NCBI RefSeq assembly: GCF_003351765.1
Contig: NZ_CP031229.1
Span: forward strand, 682,001 to 746,000
Source: Ornithinimicrobium avium
Lineage (GTDB): Bacteria; Actinomycetota; Actinomycetes; Actinomycetales; Dermatophilaceae
Length of the DNA stretch: 64,000 nucleotides
Direction of reading: 5' to 3'
The position numbers and the translations under genes were made by a program. Each line of letters starts with the position of its first letter. Position 1 is the stretch's first letter. The notes beneath the pieces are model-generated. The model had not been told where the DNA came from and did not search any database. It saw only the letters and a program-made list of their open reading frames with translations. Positions 7,096 through 16,393 of this stretch are shown piece by piece.

Positions 7096-8514
7096 TCAGA
7101 CCAGCGGCTGGGCCAGCTCGACCCGCAGCGCGGAGACGACCTCGGCGCGGGGCACCGTGAACTGGTCTTCGCGGCGCAGGTCCTTCAGCGTCACCGTCCC
7201 GTCCGCCGCCTCCTGACGCCCGAGGATCGCCACGAAGCGGATCCCGGCGCGGTCGGCGTAGCGCAGCTGCTTGCCCAGCTTGCCGCCGTCGAGCACGACC
7301 TCGGTGTTGATGCCGCCCTGGCGCAGCTGGGAGGCGAGCGCGAGCTGGTCGCCGAGCAGCTCGGCGTCGACCTGCGGGACCAGCACCTGCACGGTGGAGG
7401 ACGACGTCGAGGCGTCCAGCAACCCCGCATCGCGCAGCTGCCAGAAGAGCCGCGACAGGCCGATCGAGATGCCGACACCGGGCAGCCTGGACCGGGTGTA
7501 CTGCCCGGCGAGGTTGTCGTAGCGGCCGCCGGAGCAGATCGACCCGATCTCCGGGTGCTCGTCCAGCGTCGTCTCGTAGACGGTGCCGGTGTAGTAGTCC
7601 AGCCCCCGCGCGATGGAGAAGTTGAGGCAGTAGTCGCTCTCCGGGACCCCGAGCGCCCGCACCAGCTCGAGCACCTCGCGCAGCTCGGCGACGCCCTCGG
7701 CCAGCGCGGCGCTGCCGGAGGAGGCCGCCTCGACGGCCGCCAGCCGGGCCAGCGCGTCGTCGTGGCCGGTGGAGCGCACCTGGACGAACTCCAGGATCCG
7801 CTCGACCACGTCCGGCGCCAGCCCGAAGCCCTCTCCGGTCAGCGTCGTGCGCAGGTAGTCCTCGCCGCGCTTGTCCAGCTTGTCGACCTCGCGCAGGACG
7901 CCCGCCTGGTGGTCGCCGTCGACGATCCCGAGGTCCTCGTAGAAGCCGCGCAGCAGCTTGCGGTTGTTGATCTGGATGGTGAAGGGCCCGATCGCCAGGT
8001 CGGTGAAGATCGCGTGGATGATCGCCGGGCACTCGGCGTCGTGACGCACCGAGAGCTGGTCCTTGCCGATGATGTCGACGTCGCACTGGTAGAACTCGCG
8101 GAACCGGCCCCGCTGCGGCCGCTCCCCCCGGTAGACCCGCTGCATCTGGTAGCGCCGGAAGGGGAAGGTCAGCTCGTTCTCGTGCTCGGCGACGTAGCGC
8201 GCGAGCGGCACGGTCAGGTCGAAGCGCAGCGCCAGTTCGGGGTATGCCGCGTGCTCGCCGTCGTCGGCGCCCTCCCCGGCGGCGCCGCGGGTCTTCTCCA
8301 GGGCCCCGGTGGACTGGACGAAGTAGACCTGGCGCTCGGTCTCGCCGCCGGTCTTGGTCAGGAGCACCTCGGAGCGCTCGAAGACCGGGGTCTGCACCGG
8401 CAGGAAGCCGAAGCGCTCGTAGCCGGCGCGGATGGCGTCCAGCATCCGCTGGAAGGCGATCTGGTCGTGGGGCAGCAGCTCGAGGGTTCCGGACGGCGTG
8501 CGGGGCGTGATCAC
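7096..8514 (-). CDS. hisS: Histidyl-tRNA synthetase, of the lineage seen in Xanthomonadaceae
   Basis: This 472-residue class II synthetase charges tRNA-His. Motif 2 reads FRRYQMQRVYRGERPQRGRF, followed by REFYQCDVDIIG. The His-specific motif is ARGLDYYTGTVYET, and motif 3 is GVGISIGLSRL. The C-terminal anticodon-binding domain begins near VQVLVPQVDAE. The N-terminus ITPRTPSGTLELLPHDQIAF and the block GGETERQVYFVQSTGAL follow the xanthomonad HisRS as I remember it. The usual actinobacterial type has FEDTALFARGVGE and a LRPEGTA motif. The GTG start at 8514 lies 29 bases after the MBL gene. Confidence 0.94.
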   Translation of the reverse strand: MITPRTPSGTLELLPHDQIAFQRMLDAIRAGYERFGFLPVQTPVFERSEVLLTKTGGETERQVYFVQSTGALEKTRGAAGEGADDGEHAAYPELALRFDLTVPLARYVAEHENELTFPFRRYQMQRVYRGERPQRGRFREFYQCDVDIIGKDQLSVRHDAECPAIIHAIFTDLAIGPFTIQINNRKLLRGFYEDLGIVDGDHQAGVLREVDKLDKRGEDYLRTTLTGEGFGLAPDVVERILEFVQVRSTGHDDALARLAAVEAASSGSAALAEGVAELREVLELVRALGVPESDYCLNFSIARGLDYYTGTVYETTLDEHPEIGSICSGGRYDNLAGQYTRSRLPGVGISIGLSRLFWQLRDAGLLDASTSSSTVQVLVPQVDAELLGDQLALASQLRQGGINTEVVLDGGKLGKQLRYADRAGIRFVAILGRQEAADGTVTLKDLRREDQFTVPRAEVVSALRVELAQPLV

Positions 8515-8543
8515 GGCCAGGAGTCTACGGGGGCACCCGGTCC

Positions 8544-9236
8544 CTACAGCCCCTGGAGGTAGGGGTTGGTGCGCCGCTCCTGGGCGATCGTCGTGGCAGG
8601 CCCGTGCCCGGGCAGCACCAGGGTCGAGTCGGCCAGGGGGAGGACGACGTCGCGCAGCGAGCGCTCCATCGCGGCGTGGTCGCCGCCCGGCAGGTCGGTG
8701 CGTCCGATGGAGCCGGCGAAGAGGACGTCGCCGGACAGGACGGTGCGGTCCAGGTCGGCCGCGGGGATCCCCTCGGGCAGGCCGGGGACGCTGAAGAGCA
8801 CCGAGCCCTCGGTGTGACCGGGAGCGTGCGCCACCTCCACGCGCATCCCCGCCAGCTCCAGCGTCTGCCGGTCGGTGATCTCCACGACCTGCTCCGGCTC
8901 GGCCCACCGGACGCTGCGCCCGAACTGCTGCTCGAGGGCGGCGCGCAGCCCCGGGCCCAGCAGGCTCAGCGGGTCCTCGAGGCGGTAGCGGTCCTGGCTG
9001 TGGATGTAGGCGGCGGTGGTCCCGGCGCAGACCGGCGTCACCGAGTAGACGTGGTCCAGGTGCCCGTGGGTCAGCAGGACGGCGGCGGGGCGCAGGCGGT
9101 GCTCGGCGAGGACCTCGGCCACCCGTTCGCTCACCCCGACGCCGGGGTCGACGATCAGGCACTCCTCCCCCGCCTCCGGCGCCACCACGTAGCAGTTGGT
9201 CCCGAAGGCGTCGGCCACGATGCTCCGCACGAACAT
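8544..9236 (-). CDS. MBL-fold metallohydrolase (glyoxalase II-like)
   Basis: A 230-residue metallo-beta-lactamase-fold hydrolase. Its metal ligands are LLTHGHLDHV, HAPGHTEGS, the SGD aspartate and LPGHGP. Such proteins hydrolyse thioesters such as S-lactoylglutathione or, in actinobacteria, mycothiol conjugates; the substrate is not shown here. It is the usual upstream partner of hisS in actinobacteria and is very probably cotranscribed with it. It diverges from the DUF349 gene across about 150 bases. Confidence 0.88.
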   Translation of the reverse strand: MFVRSIVADAFGTNCYVVAPEAGEECLIVDPGVGVSERVAEVLAEHRLRPAAVLLTHGHLDHVYSVTPVCAGTTAAYIHSQDRYRLEDPLSLLGPGLRAALEQQFGRSVRWAEPEQVVEITDRQTLELAGMRVEVAHAPGHTEGSVLFSVPGLPEGIPAADLDRTVLSGDVLFAGSIGRTDLPGGDHAAMERSLRDVVLPLADSTLVLPGHGPATTIAQERRTNPYLQGL

Positions 9237-9383
9237 GGTCCGACCCTACCCGCCCCCGTCCCGTCCACGGGGCGCCCGAACCGCACCCCGGGGACGGCGG
9301 GCAGGCTCGCGATAGGCTCGGCGTGTTCATGCCCTGTCGAGGCGACCCGGATGGTCGCGCTCGCGGTCGAGAGAGGCCATCCC

Positions 9384-10784
9384 GTGTCCGAGCAGACCCC
9401 CAAGCCCGTCCCCGTGCCGCCGTCCCCGGCGATGCTCGCAGGCCGGCGACCGAGCGCGCCGGCCCCCCTCGCGTCGAGCGCTCCCACGGATGGCCCGGCG
9501 GTGCCCGCTCCGCCGACGGCGACCCCGGTCGACCCCAGCGAGTCGATGAAGCACGGCAGGGTGGCCGAGGACGGCACGGTCCTGGTCGTCCTCGCCGACG
9601 GGACCGAGCGGGAGGTCGGGTCCTACCCCGAGGCCACCGCGGAGGATGCCCTGGCCTACTTCGCGCGCAAGTACGACGAGCTGGCCGCCTCCGCCGACCT
9701 GCTCACCCAGCGCCTGGCGCACGCCGACGTGTCCGCGCACGACGCCCGGCAGTCGCTGGCCCACCTCAAGGAGCAGATCGGTGAGGCCCACGTGGTCGGC
9801 GACCTGGCTGCCCTCGAGGCCACGGTGGCCGCCCTGGACCAGACCGTCAAGGCCCGCTCCCAGGCCGAGGCCGAGCAGCGCGCGGCGGCCAAGGCGCAGG
9901 CCGCCGCCCGGCGCGAGGAGCTGGTCGCCGAGGCCGAGGGGCTGGCCGCCACCGACCCGGCCAAGGTCCAGTGGAAGCAGGCCAGCGCCCGGGTGCGCGA
10001 GCTGCTCGAGGAGTGGAAGAACCACCAGCGCTCCGGCCCCCGCCTGGACAAGGACGTCGAGAACGGCCTGTGGAAGCGGTTCAGCCACGCCCGCACCTCC
10101 TTCGACAAGATGCGCAAGTCCTGGTTCGCCCAGCTCGACGAGCAGCACGGCGAGGCCAAGGCCGTCAAGGAGAAGCTGGTCCGCGAGGCCGAGCAGCTCG
10201 CGACGAGCAAGGACTGGGGCCCCACCGCCGGGGCGTTCAAGCGCCTCATGCAGGACTGGAAACGCGCCGGTCGCGCCTCCCGCACCGAGGACGACGCCCT
10301 GTGGGCCCGCTTCAAGGCGGCCCAGGACTCCTTCTTCGACGCCAAGGACGCGGTGGTCGCTGCCGAGGAGGCGGAGTACGCGCAGAACCTCGTCGTCAAG
10401 GAGGGCCTGCTCGCCGAGGCCGAGGCGCTCACCGTCGACGAGGAGCACCTGGAGTCGGTCAAGTCGGAGCTGCGACGCATCCAGGACCGGTGGGAAGCCG
10501 CCGGCAAGGTGCCGCGTGCCGACATCCGCCGCGTCGAGGGCCGGCTGCGCACCGTCGAGCAGAAGGTGCGCGACGTCGAGGAGCGCCAGTGGCAGCGCTC
10601 GGACCCCGAGCTGACCGCCCGCGCGCAGTCCATGGCCGACCAGCTCGAGCGCGCCGTGCAGGGCCTGGAGTCCGACCTTGCCGCCGCCCGGGCCGCGGGC
10701 GACGACAGGGCGGCCGCCGACCTCGAGTCCGAGCTGGCCGCCAAGCGCATGTGGCTGGACTCGGCCCGGGGCAACCTGTCGTGA
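9384..10784 (+). CDS. DUF349 domain protein
   Basis: A 466-residue protein of unknown function. A Pro/Ala-rich N-terminal segment (residues 1-50) and a small beta stretch (HGRVAEDGTVLVVLADGTEREVG) precede long charged helices. These contain repeated DUF349 units recognisable by W-K-x-A-R and LW-x-RF-x-A patterns (VQWKQASARVRELLEEWKNH, DALWARFKAAQDSFF, IQDRWEAAGKVPR). The charge pattern suggests coiled coil. The GTG start at 9384 has GAGAGG upstream. It is translationally coupled to the following peptidase gene. This neighbourhood next to relA/hisS is conserved in actinobacteria. Confidence 0.85.
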   Translation: MSEQTPKPVPVPPSPAMLAGRRPSAPAPLASSAPTDGPAVPAPPTATPVDPSESMKHGRVAEDGTVLVVLADGTEREVGSYPEATAEDALAYFARKYDELAASADLLTQRLAHADVSAHDARQSLAHLKEQIGEAHVVGDLAALEATVAALDQTVKARSQAEAEQRAAAKAQAAARREELVAEAEGLAATDPAKVQWKQASARVRELLEEWKNHQRSGPRLDKDVENGLWKRFSHARTSFDKMRKSWFAQLDEQHGEAKAVKEKLVREAEQLATSKDWGPTAGAFKRLMQDWKRAGRASRTEDDALWARFKAAQDSFFDAKDAVVAAEEAEYAQNLVVKEGLLAEAEALTVDEEHLESVKSELRRIQDRWEAAGKVPRADIRRVEGRLRTVEQKVRDVEERQWQRSDPELTARAQSMADQLERAVQGLESDLAAARAAGDDRAAADLESELAAKRMWLDSARGNLS

Positions 10785-12109
10785 ACCAGACCCCCGCCCT
10801 CTCCGCGCGGGCCACCCAGGTCGCCGAGGGCCTGTGCTCCTACCTGGACGCCTCGCCCTCGCCCTTCCACGCCGTCGACACCGCGGCCGCCCTGCTGACC
10901 GAGGCCGGCTTCACCGAGCTCGCCGAGACCGACGCCACGCCGGTCGATCCCGGCCGCTACCTCGTGCGCCGCGGCGGTTCGCTGGTCGCGTGGGCGAGCG
11001 ACGTCGTCGGCGAGCGTGCCTCCCATACCCCGTTCCGGGTGGTGGGTGCGCACACCGACTCCCCCAACCTGCGGATCAAGCCGCGCCCCGACCGGGCGCA
11101 CGCGGGCTGGCAGATGCTCGGCGTGGAGGTCTACGGCGGGGCGCTGACCAACTCCTGGCTCGACCGTGACCTGGGCCTGTCCGGCCGGGTGGCGGTGCGG
11201 GACGCCTCGGCGCCCGGAGGCGTGGGGCAGCGGCTGTTCCGGACCGACGACCCCGTGCTGCGCGTCTCCCAGCTGGCGATCCACCTGGACCGTTCGGTGC
11301 GCACCGAGGGCCTGCAGCTCAACGACCAGCAGCACCTGGCCCCGCACTGGGGGCTCGGGCCGGAGCCCCGCTCCTTCCGGGGCTGGCTCGCGGACCTGAC
11401 CGGGGTCGACCCGCAGGACCTGCTCGCCTGGGACGCGATGACCCACGACCTGACCCCGGCCCGCCGGATCGGCGCCGACGGCGAGCTCATCGCCTCCGGG
11501 AGGCTGGACAACCTGGCCACCAGCTACGCCGCGGTGCGCGCGCTGCTCGAGGCGGTCTCCGCACCGTCGCCGCAGCCGTGGATCCCGGTGATCGTGCTCT
11601 TCGACCACGAGGAGGTCGGCAGCACCTCCGAGCGGGGCGCCCAGTCGACCTTCCTCCCGGCCTGGCTGGAGAGGGTCGTGCTCGCCGCCGGCGGTGGGCG
11701 GGAGGACTACCTGCGGTCGCTGGCCGGCTCGGTGGTCGCCTCCGGGGACATGGCCCACGCCACCCACCCCAACTACGCCGAACGGCACGAGCCGGAGCAC
11801 CCGATCCTGATGAACGGCGGACCGGTGCTCAAGGTCAACGCCAACCTGCGCTACGCCACCGACTCCGTCGGGGCCGCGGCCTTCGCCCTGGCCTGCGAGC
11901 AGGCCGGCGTGCCGATGCAGACGTTCGTCACCCGCTCCGACCTGCCGTGCGGCTCGACGGTCGGACCGACGACCTCCGCGCTCACCGGGGCCACCACCGT
12001 CGACTTCGGCGCCCCGGTGCTCTCGATGCACTCGACGCGGGAGATCTGCGGGACGCTGGACCAGGCGGCCTACGCCGCGGCGCTCGCGGCCTTCCTGGCG
12101 CCGGCCTGA
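10781..12109 (+). CDS. M18 family aspartyl aminopeptidase
   Basis: A 442-residue zinc aminopeptidase that removes N-terminal acidic residues from peptides. Metal and catalytic residues are in VGAHTDSPNLRIK, GRLDNLAT, FDHEEVGSTSERGA and the C-terminal MHSTREICG block. The length fits ApeB-type M18 enzymes. The GTG start overlaps the DUF349 stop (GTGA). A hairpin between this gene and the convergent relA gene probably ends transcription from both sides. Confidence 0.92.
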   Translation: MNQTPALSARATQVAEGLCSYLDASPSPFHAVDTAAALLTEAGFTELAETDATPVDPGRYLVRRGGSLVAWASDVVGERASHTPFRVVGAHTDSPNLRIKPRPDRAHAGWQMLGVEVYGGALTNSWLDRDLGLSGRVAVRDASAPGGVGQRLFRTDDPVLRVSQLAIHLDRSVRTEGLQLNDQQHLAPHWGLGPEPRSFRGWLADLTGVDPQDLLAWDAMTHDLTPARRIGADGELIASGRLDNLATSYAAVRALLEAVSAPSPQPWIPVIVLFDHEEVGSTSERGAQSTFLPAWLERVVLAAGGGREDYLRSLAGSVVASGDMAHATHPNYAERHEPEHPILMNGGPVLKVNANLRYATDSVGAAAFALACEQAGVPMQTFVTRSDLPCGSTVGPTTSALTGATTVDFGAPVLSMHSTREICGTLDQAAYAAALAAFLAPA

Positions 12110-12127
12110 CCTGCTCCCTTCCCCCCG

Positions 12128-12154
12128 GCGCCGACCACTGATCGGGTCGGGCGC
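12128..12154. terminator. Probable bidirectional terminator between apeB-like gene and relA
   Basis: GCGCCGACC and GGTCGGGCGC form a stem with one bulged base around an 8-base loop. The hairpin sits between the two convergent stop codons. There is no clear U-run, as is common in high-GC actinobacteria. Confidence 0.5.
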
Positions 12155-12172
12155 TGCGGACGGCCATGCCCC

Positions 12173-14530
12173 TCAGGCCGTCCGGGACCCCTCCTCGCGG
12201 GGCCGCAGCTGGCTGCGCCGGTGCGGGTCCGTGCTCGCGGTCCCCGTCACCCGGTAGGCGTCCAGCACGGCCGGCACCCGGCGCACCGCGCCCAGGACCG
12301 ACTCCAGGTGCGAGGGGTCGGCCATCTCGAAGGTGAACTTGCTCAGCGCGACCCGGTCCCGGCTGGTCTGCACGGAGGCCGAGAGGATGTTGACGTGCTG
12401 GTCGGAGAGCACCTGGGTGATGTCCGAGAGCAGCCGCGGCCGGTCCAGCGCCTCGACCTGCAGGTTGACCATGAACAGGCTGGAGGCGGTCGGCGCCCAC
12501 GCGACCGCGATGATGCGCTCGGGGTGCTTCTTGAGCTGCTCGGCGTTGGTGCAGTCGGTGCGGTGCACCGACACGCCCCGGCCGTGCGTGACGAAACCCA
12601 TGATCGGGTCGCCGGGCACCGGCGTGCAGCACTTGGCCAGCTTGACCCACACGTCGTCGGTGCCCACGACCGTGACCCCGGGGTCGGTGTGCGGCATGCG
12701 TCCGCGCCGCGGTGGCGAGACCGCCTCGGCGAGGTCCTCCTCCGCGCTGTCCTCGCCGCCGAGCGTGGAGACGAGCTGGCGGACGACGTGCTGGGCCGAC
12801 ACGTTGTTCTCGCCGACAGCGGCGAAGAGCCCCTCGAGGTCCTTGTAGTGGAGGTCGTCGGCGACCGCGGCGAGGGTCTCGTGGGACATCAGGCGCTGCA
12901 GCGGGGCGTTCTGCTTGCGCAGGACGCGGGCGATCTGGTCCTTGCCGGACTCGACCATCTCCTCGCGCCGCTCGCGGGTGAACCACTGCCGGATCTTGGT
13001 CCGGGCGCGCCCGCTCTTGACGAAGGCCAGCCAGTCACGGCTCGGGCCGGCGTCGACGGCCTTGCTGGTGATGATCTCCACGACGTCGCCGTTGGACAGC
13101 GTCGAGTCGAGCGGGACCAGCTTGCCGTTGACCCGCCCGCCCACGCAGCGGTGCCCGACCTCGGTGTGCACCGCGTAGGCGAAGTCCACCGGGGTGGCGT
13201 CCGCGGGCAGCGCCATCACGTCGCCGCCCGGGGTGAAGACGTAGACCTCGGCCGAGGCGATCTCGAAGCGCAGCGAGTCGAGGAACTCCCCCGGGTCGGC
13301 CGTCTCCCGCTGCCAGTCGATGAGCTGGCGCAGCCACTGCATACCCTCCAGCGCCCCGGGACCGCCGTCGGCGCCGGCGACCGCCTTGGTGCCGTCAGGA
13401 CCCTGCTCCTTGTACTTCCAGTGCGCGGCGACGCCGTACTCGGCGCGACGGTGCATCTGGTGGGTGCGGATCTGCACCTCGACCGGCTTGCCCTCGGGAC
13501 CGATGACGGTCGTGTGCAGGGACTGGTACATGTTGAACTTGGGCATCGCGATGTAGTCCTTGAACCGCCCCGGCACCGGGTTCCACCGGCTGTGCAGCGC
13601 GCCGAGCACGGCGTAGCAGTCCTGGATCGAGTCGACCAGCACCCGCACCCCGACCAGGTCGTAGATCTTGTCGAAGTCGTGCCCCCGCACGATCATCTTC
13701 TGGTAGACGGAGTAGTAGTGCTTCGGACGGCCGGTGACGGTGGCCCGCACCTTGTTGGTCTTGAGCTCCTCGCTGATGTCGGCGCGGATCCGGGCCAGCA
13801 GCTCCTCGCGGGCCGGGGCGCGCTGGGCGACCATCCGGACGATCTCGTCGTAGACCTTGGGGTAGAGCTGGGCGAAGGAGAGGTCCTCCAGCTCCCACTT
13901 GATCGTGTTCATCCCCAGCCGGTGGGCCAGCGGCGCGTAGATCTCCAGGGTCTCCCCCGCCTTGCGCGCCGCCGACTCGGCCGAGACGTAGCGCCAGGTC
14001 CGCGCGTTGTGCAGCCGGTCGGCCAGCTTGATGACCAGCACCCGGATGTCGCGCGCCATCGCCACGACCATCTTGCGGACGGTCTCGGCCTGCGCGGCGT
14101 CGCCGTAGGTCATCTTGTCCAGCTTGGTGACGCCGTCGACGAGCATCGCGATCTCCTCGCCGAACTCCTCGCGCAGCGCCTTCAGGGAGTATGCGGTGTC
14201 CTCCACCGTGTCGTGCAGCAGCGCCGCCGCGATGGTCGAGGGGGTCATCCCCAGCTCGGCGAGGATGGTCGCGACCGCGAGCGGGTGGGTGATGTAGGCG
14301 TCGCCGCTCTTGCGGCGCTGGCCCTCGTGGGCCTTGGCGGCGACCGCGTAGGCGCGCTCGATCAGGCCCAGGTCGGCCCTGGGGTGGGTGGCCCGCACCG
14401 AGCGCAGCAGCGGCTCGAGCGCCGGGTTGGCGGTCGAGGAGGAGCGGATGCCGCCCAGCCGTGCCCACCGCGGGCGCAGGCCGCCGCCCGCACGGGCGTG
14501 CTGCGGTGTCGGCGCGGCCGGGTCGTTCAT
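12173..14530 (-). CDS. relA: Bifunctional (p)ppGpp synthetase/hydrolase RelA/SpoT
   Basis: A 785-residue stringent response enzyme that makes and degrades (p)ppGpp. The order is an HD hydrolase domain (HPLAVATILAELG, LLHDTVEDT, HRLHNARTW region), a synthetase domain (GRPKHYYSVYQKM, YDLVGVRVLV, FKDYIAMPKFNMYQSLHTTV), a TGS domain (VYVFTPGGDVMALP), a zinc-finger-like CCTPVPGD segment and an ACT domain. Both catalytic sites look intact. The ATG start is at 14530. Placement between apt and the DUF349/MBL/hisS group is the standard actinobacterial arrangement. Confidence 0.97.
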   Translation of the reverse strand: MNDPAAPTPQHARAGGGLRPRWARLGGIRSSSTANPALEPLLRSVRATHPRADLGLIERAYAVAAKAHEGQRRKSGDAYITHPLAVATILAELGMTPSTIAAALLHDTVEDTAYSLKALREEFGEEIAMLVDGVTKLDKMTYGDAAQAETVRKMVVAMARDIRVLVIKLADRLHNARTWRYVSAESAARKAGETLEIYAPLAHRLGMNTIKWELEDLSFAQLYPKVYDEIVRMVAQRAPAREELLARIRADISEELKTNKVRATVTGRPKHYYSVYQKMIVRGHDFDKIYDLVGVRVLVDSIQDCYAVLGALHSRWNPVPGRFKDYIAMPKFNMYQSLHTTVIGPEGKPVEVQIRTHQMHRRAEYGVAAHWKYKEQGPDGTKAVAGADGGPGALEGMQWLRQLIDWQRETADPGEFLDSLRFEIASAEVYVFTPGGDVMALPADATPVDFAYAVHTEVGHRCVGGRVNGKLVPLDSTLSNGDVVEIITSKAVDAGPSRDWLAFVKSGRARTKIRQWFTRERREEMVESGKDQIARVLRKQNAPLQRLMSHETLAAVADDLHYKDLEGLFAAVGENNVSAQHVVRQLVSTLGGEDSAEEDLAEAVSPPRRGRMPHTDPGVTVVGTDDVWVKLAKCCTPVPGDPIMGFVTHGRGVSVHRTDCTNAEQLKKHPERIIAVAWAPTASSLFMVNLQVEALDRPRLLSDITQVLSDQHVNILSASVQTSRDRVALSKFTFEMADPSHLESVLGAVRRVPAVLDAYRVTGTASTDPHRRSQLRPREEGSRTA

Positions 14531-14591
14531 GTCGAGATCATAGGCGCTGTCAGGCCGCTGACCGATTCGTGGGCCAAGGATCGCCGCAGCG

Positions 14592-15158
14592 TCAGACCGT
14601 GACGATCGAGAAGACCTCCTGCCCCTCCAGCTTGCTGCGACCCTCGAGGGCGGCGATCTCGAGCACCAGCTCGATCGCCTCGACGCTGGCGCCGCACCGT
14701 TCGATCAGCTCGCAGGTGGCGGCCAGCGTCCCGCCGGTGGCCAGCACGTCGTCGACGACGAGGACCCGCTCGCCGTTGGAGACCGCGTCCTGGTGGATCT
14801 CCAGGGTCGCCGTGCCGTACTCGAGGGCGTAGGACAGGCGGTGCACCGCCGAGGGCAGCTTGCCCTCCTTGCGCACCGGGACGAAGCCGACGCCGAGCGC
14901 GTGGGCGATCATCGCGCCGATGATGAAGCCGCGGGCCTCGATGCCGGCCACCACGTCCACCGTGCCCCGCCGCCGTGCCACCGTGTCCTCCACGATGCGG
15001 TCACGCAACGCCGCGTCGAGCAGGAGCGGGGTGAAGTCCTTGAAGACCACTCCGTTGATCGGGAAGTCGGCGATGTCGCGCAGGCCGGCCAGCACGTCGG
15101 CCCCGAGATCGGGGTCCAGCAGGTCCCGGGCCGGCCGGTCCTGGTCGCTGGTCGTCAT
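14592..15158 (-). CDS. apt: Adenine phosphoribosyltransferase
   Basis: A 188-residue type I phosphoribosyltransferase for adenine salvage to AMP. The PRPP-binding motif is VLVVDDVLATGGTL and the family signature is GIEARGFIIGA. KDFTPLLLD near the N-terminus is typical. The ATG start at 15158 is preceded by GGAGAG. It lies between secF and relA, as in most actinobacteria. Confidence 0.96.
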   Translation of the reverse strand: MTTSDQDRPARDLLDPDLGADVLAGLRDIADFPINGVVFKDFTPLLLDAALRDRIVEDTVARRRGTVDVVAGIEARGFIIGAMIAHALGVGFVPVRKEGKLPSAVHRLSYALEYGTATLEIHQDAVSNGERVLVVDDVLATGGTLAATCELIERCGASVEAIELVLEIAALEGRSKLEGQEVFSIVTV

Positions 15159-15175
15159 CTGTTCTCTCCTCCGGC

Positions 15176-16393
15176 TCAGCGGCGGCGCTTGCGCCGGGGC
15201 TGGTTGCGCGGTCCCCGCTGGGCGTAGGGGTGCAGCTGGCGACCCGGCGCACGGCCACCCTCGTCGGCGCCCCGGTCCGCGGGTCCGCCCGGTGACCCGG
15301 GCGCGGTCACCGTCACCGGCACGCCGTCCTCGTCCTCGACGTCGACGGCCGCGCCGTCGGTGTCCGCGCCGTCCTCGGCCAGGGTCTCGTCCTGCTGGCC
15401 GGAGCGGCGGGCCACCCGTCCGGCGCGGCGCTGCACGGAGGCGTCGTGCTTGCGCACGCCCGGCTCCCGCTCGCGCAGGTGGACCAGCAGCGGGGTGGCG
15501 ATGAAGATCGAGGAGTAGGTGCCGACCGCCATGCCGATGAACAGCGCCCAGGCCAGGTCGACCAGGGTGCCGGGCCCGATGATCGTGATGCCGACCAGCA
15601 GGATCACCGCGACGGGCAGGAGAGCCACGATCGAGGTGTTGATCGAGCGCACGAAGGTCTGGTTGACCGCAAGGTTGGCGGCCCCTGCGTAGGTCAGGCG
15701 CCGCGTGTCGAAGGCCTGCTCGGTGTTCTCCCGGACCTTGTCGAAGACGACGATCGTGTCGTAGATCGAGTAGCCCAGGATCGTCAGGAAGCCGATGACC
15801 GAGGCGGGTGAGATCTCGATGCCGAGCAGCGCGTAGGCGCCGATGGTGAAGACGACGTCGTGGATGAGCGCGACGAGGGCCGCGAGCGCCATCTTCCAGG
15901 TCCGGAAGTAGAGGCTGAGCACCACGGTCACCAGCGCCAGGAAGACGCCGAGGGCGATGATCGCCCGCTGGGTCACCGTCTTGCCCCACGAGGGCCCGAC
16001 CAGCGAGCTGGTGACCGACGCCGTCGGCACGTCGAACTCCTCGCCGAGGCCGGCGCGCAGCGCCTCGGCCTCCTGCGGGCCCATCTGGCCGGTCTGGACC
16101 CGGACCGTGTCGTCACCGATGAGCGTCACCGAGGTGTTCTCCCCGGGCACCGCGTCCTCGACCACCGAGCGGGCGCGCTGCTCGTAGCCGGAGATGTCCT
16201 GGACCGCGCTCACGCGCAGCTCGGTGCCGCCGCGGAACTCGATGCCGAAGTTGAGGCCCCGGCCCAGGACGCCGATGGCGGCGAGCACGAGCAGCACGAC
16301 GGAGATCAGGTAGAGGACGTTGCGGCGTCGGACGACGTCGAACGACCTCTTGCCGGAGTACAGGTCGTTGCCGAACTGGCTGAAGCGTGACAT
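15176..16393 (-). CDS. secF: Protein translocase subunit SecF
   Basis: A 405-residue inner membrane RND-type subunit that, with SecD, uses the proton gradient to help Sec export. It has one N-terminal membrane helix, a periplasmic-side domain beginning GLNFGIEFRGGTELRV, and a five-helix block with DVVFTIGAYALLGIEI, GYSIYDTIVVFDKVRENT and VNQTFVRSINTS. The last 80 residues are a charged, probably disordered cytoplasmic tail that ends QPRRKRRR. The ATG overlaps the secD stop by one base (TGATG). Confidence 0.95.
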   Translation of the reverse strand: MSRFSQFGNDLYSGKRSFDVVRRRNVLYLISVVLLVLAAIGVLGRGLNFGIEFRGGTELRVSAVQDISGYEQRARSVVEDAVPGENTSVTLIGDDTVRVQTGQMGPQEAEALRAGLGEEFDVPTASVTSSLVGPSWGKTVTQRAIIALGVFLALVTVVLSLYFRTWKMALAALVALIHDVVFTIGAYALLGIEISPASVIGFLTILGYSIYDTIVVFDKVRENTEQAFDTRRLTYAGAANLAVNQTFVRSINTSIVALLPVAVILLVGITIIGPGTLVDLAWALFIGMAVGTYSSIFIATPLLVHLREREPGVRKHDASVQRRAGRVARRSGQQDETLAEDGADTDGAAVDVEDEDGVPVTVTAPGSPGGPADRGADEGGRAPGRQLHPYAQRGPRNQPRRKRRR

